From: an uncultured Bacillota bacterium
GTDB lineage: Bacteria; Bacillota; Clostridia; Christensenellales; UBA1242
DNA: 6,476 nucleotides
Assembly (NCBI GenBank): GCA_937889705.1
Contig: CALBYO010000046.1
Coordinates: 1 to 6,476, forward strand
Direction of reading: 5' to 3'
This document shows positions 6,215-6,476 of the stretch, in pieces; the stretch's first letter is position 1; the number at the start of each line of letters is the position of its first letter. Under the pieces are notes generated by a model. That model was not told where the DNA came from and ran no database searches. It was given only the letters and a program-made list of their open reading frames with translations. Both the position numbers and the translations under genes were made by a program.

Positions 6215-6476
6215 TTGAAAAAAGTAATTCTTTTGCGTTATGGTGAAATTCACCTTAAAGGCAAAAATAGAGGAAGTTTTGAAAATGCGCTTTTAAGAAA
6301 TATTGAAAGCGCAATTTTTTCCGTTGATGAAAGTGCAAAAGTCGCAAGAATTGGCGGAAGGTATGTTGTTTATAATTTTGACGAAGCAAATCTTGAAAGG
6401 CTCGTAGATAAATGCTCAAAAGTTTTTGGGCTTGTTTCTTTAAGCGTAGCATTTGAGATAGAAAGCGATGTTGAAA
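6215..6476 (+). CDS. thiI: ThiI, tRNA 4-thiouridine synthase/sulfurtransferase, N-terminal part (runs off window)
   Basis: ThiI adenylates tRNA U8 and transfers sulfur to give 4-thiouridine, and in many bacteria also supplies sulfur for the thiazole of thiamine. Only the first 87 codons are present. They show the hallmark N-terminus KKVILLRYGEIHLKGKNR (residues 2-19) and FENALLRNI (22-30), which belong to the ferredoxin-like domain, and then reach the start of the THUMP region. The PP-loop and any rhodanese domain lie outside the window. The start is TTG at 6215, preceded by GCGAGGA with GAGGA at 6206-6210, 4 bases away; no ATG in this frame would preserve the conserved start. It lies 14 bases after the hpf stop, with no terminator, so a shared transcript is likely. 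This frame is open to the end of the window. Confidence 0.92.
   Translation, partial: MKKVILLRYGEIHLKGKNRGSFENALLRNIESAIFSVDESAKVARIGGRYVVYNFDEANLERLVDKCSKVFGLVSLSVAFEIESDVE

Noticed and set aside
1..6476. Mobile element, CRISPR array, tRNA or rRNA
   Set aside because: No transposase or integrase motifs, no terminal inverted repeats with duplications, no regularly spaced repeats, and no tRNA-like cloverleaf or rRNA sequence was seen.

Overview
The window is visibly AT-rich and carries standard-code bacterial genes with GGAGG-type ribosome binding sites, TTG as well as ATG starts, a lipobox lipoprotein, and a long-form (two-domain) hibernation promoting factor. Together these suggest a low-GC Gram-positive bacterium (Bacillota), perhaps an uncultured Clostridia-like lineage. 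The genus cannot be read from the sequence, and the species-level call is inference.

Layout. (1) Positions 1-3025, minus strand: a two-gene unit. A complete CtpE-like cation P-type ATPase (641-3025) is followed, with an 11-base overlap, by the N-terminal part of recF (16-651). The recF frame stops near the window edge, before the ABC signature and Walker B region, so it looks broken or joined to other sequence. (2) Positions 3026-3137: a compact divergent intergenic region. It has a good sigma-A-type promoter for the ATPase with a palindrome over its -10 box, and a second palindrome just upstream of the gene on the other strand. (3) 3138-3932, plus strand: an unrecognised 264-residue soluble protein with no visible Shine-Dalgarno sequence. 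It ends at a strong hairpin that probably terminates transcription from both sides. (4) 3963-5521, minus strand: two envelope proteins of unknown function, a 261-residue membrane-anchored protein and a 225-residue lipoprotein. A strong terminator separates them, so they are probably distinct transcripts. (5) 5522-5669: a second divergent intergenic region with a clear promoter for the membrane-anchored protein and a weaker candidate for hpf. (6) 5670-6476, plus strand: hpf followed after 14 bases by the start of thiI, which runs off the window.

The recognisable genes are housekeeping ones: DNA repair (RecF), cation transport, ribosome hibernation (HPF), and tRNA thiolation/thiamine sulfur transfer (ThiI). 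I see no mobile element, CRISPR array, rRNA, tRNA or riboswitch. No convincing new multi-gene system is visible. The points most worth a second look are the broken recF end, the unusual recF and hpf neighbourhoods, the orphan gene that may be leaderless, and the two uncharacterised surface proteins.
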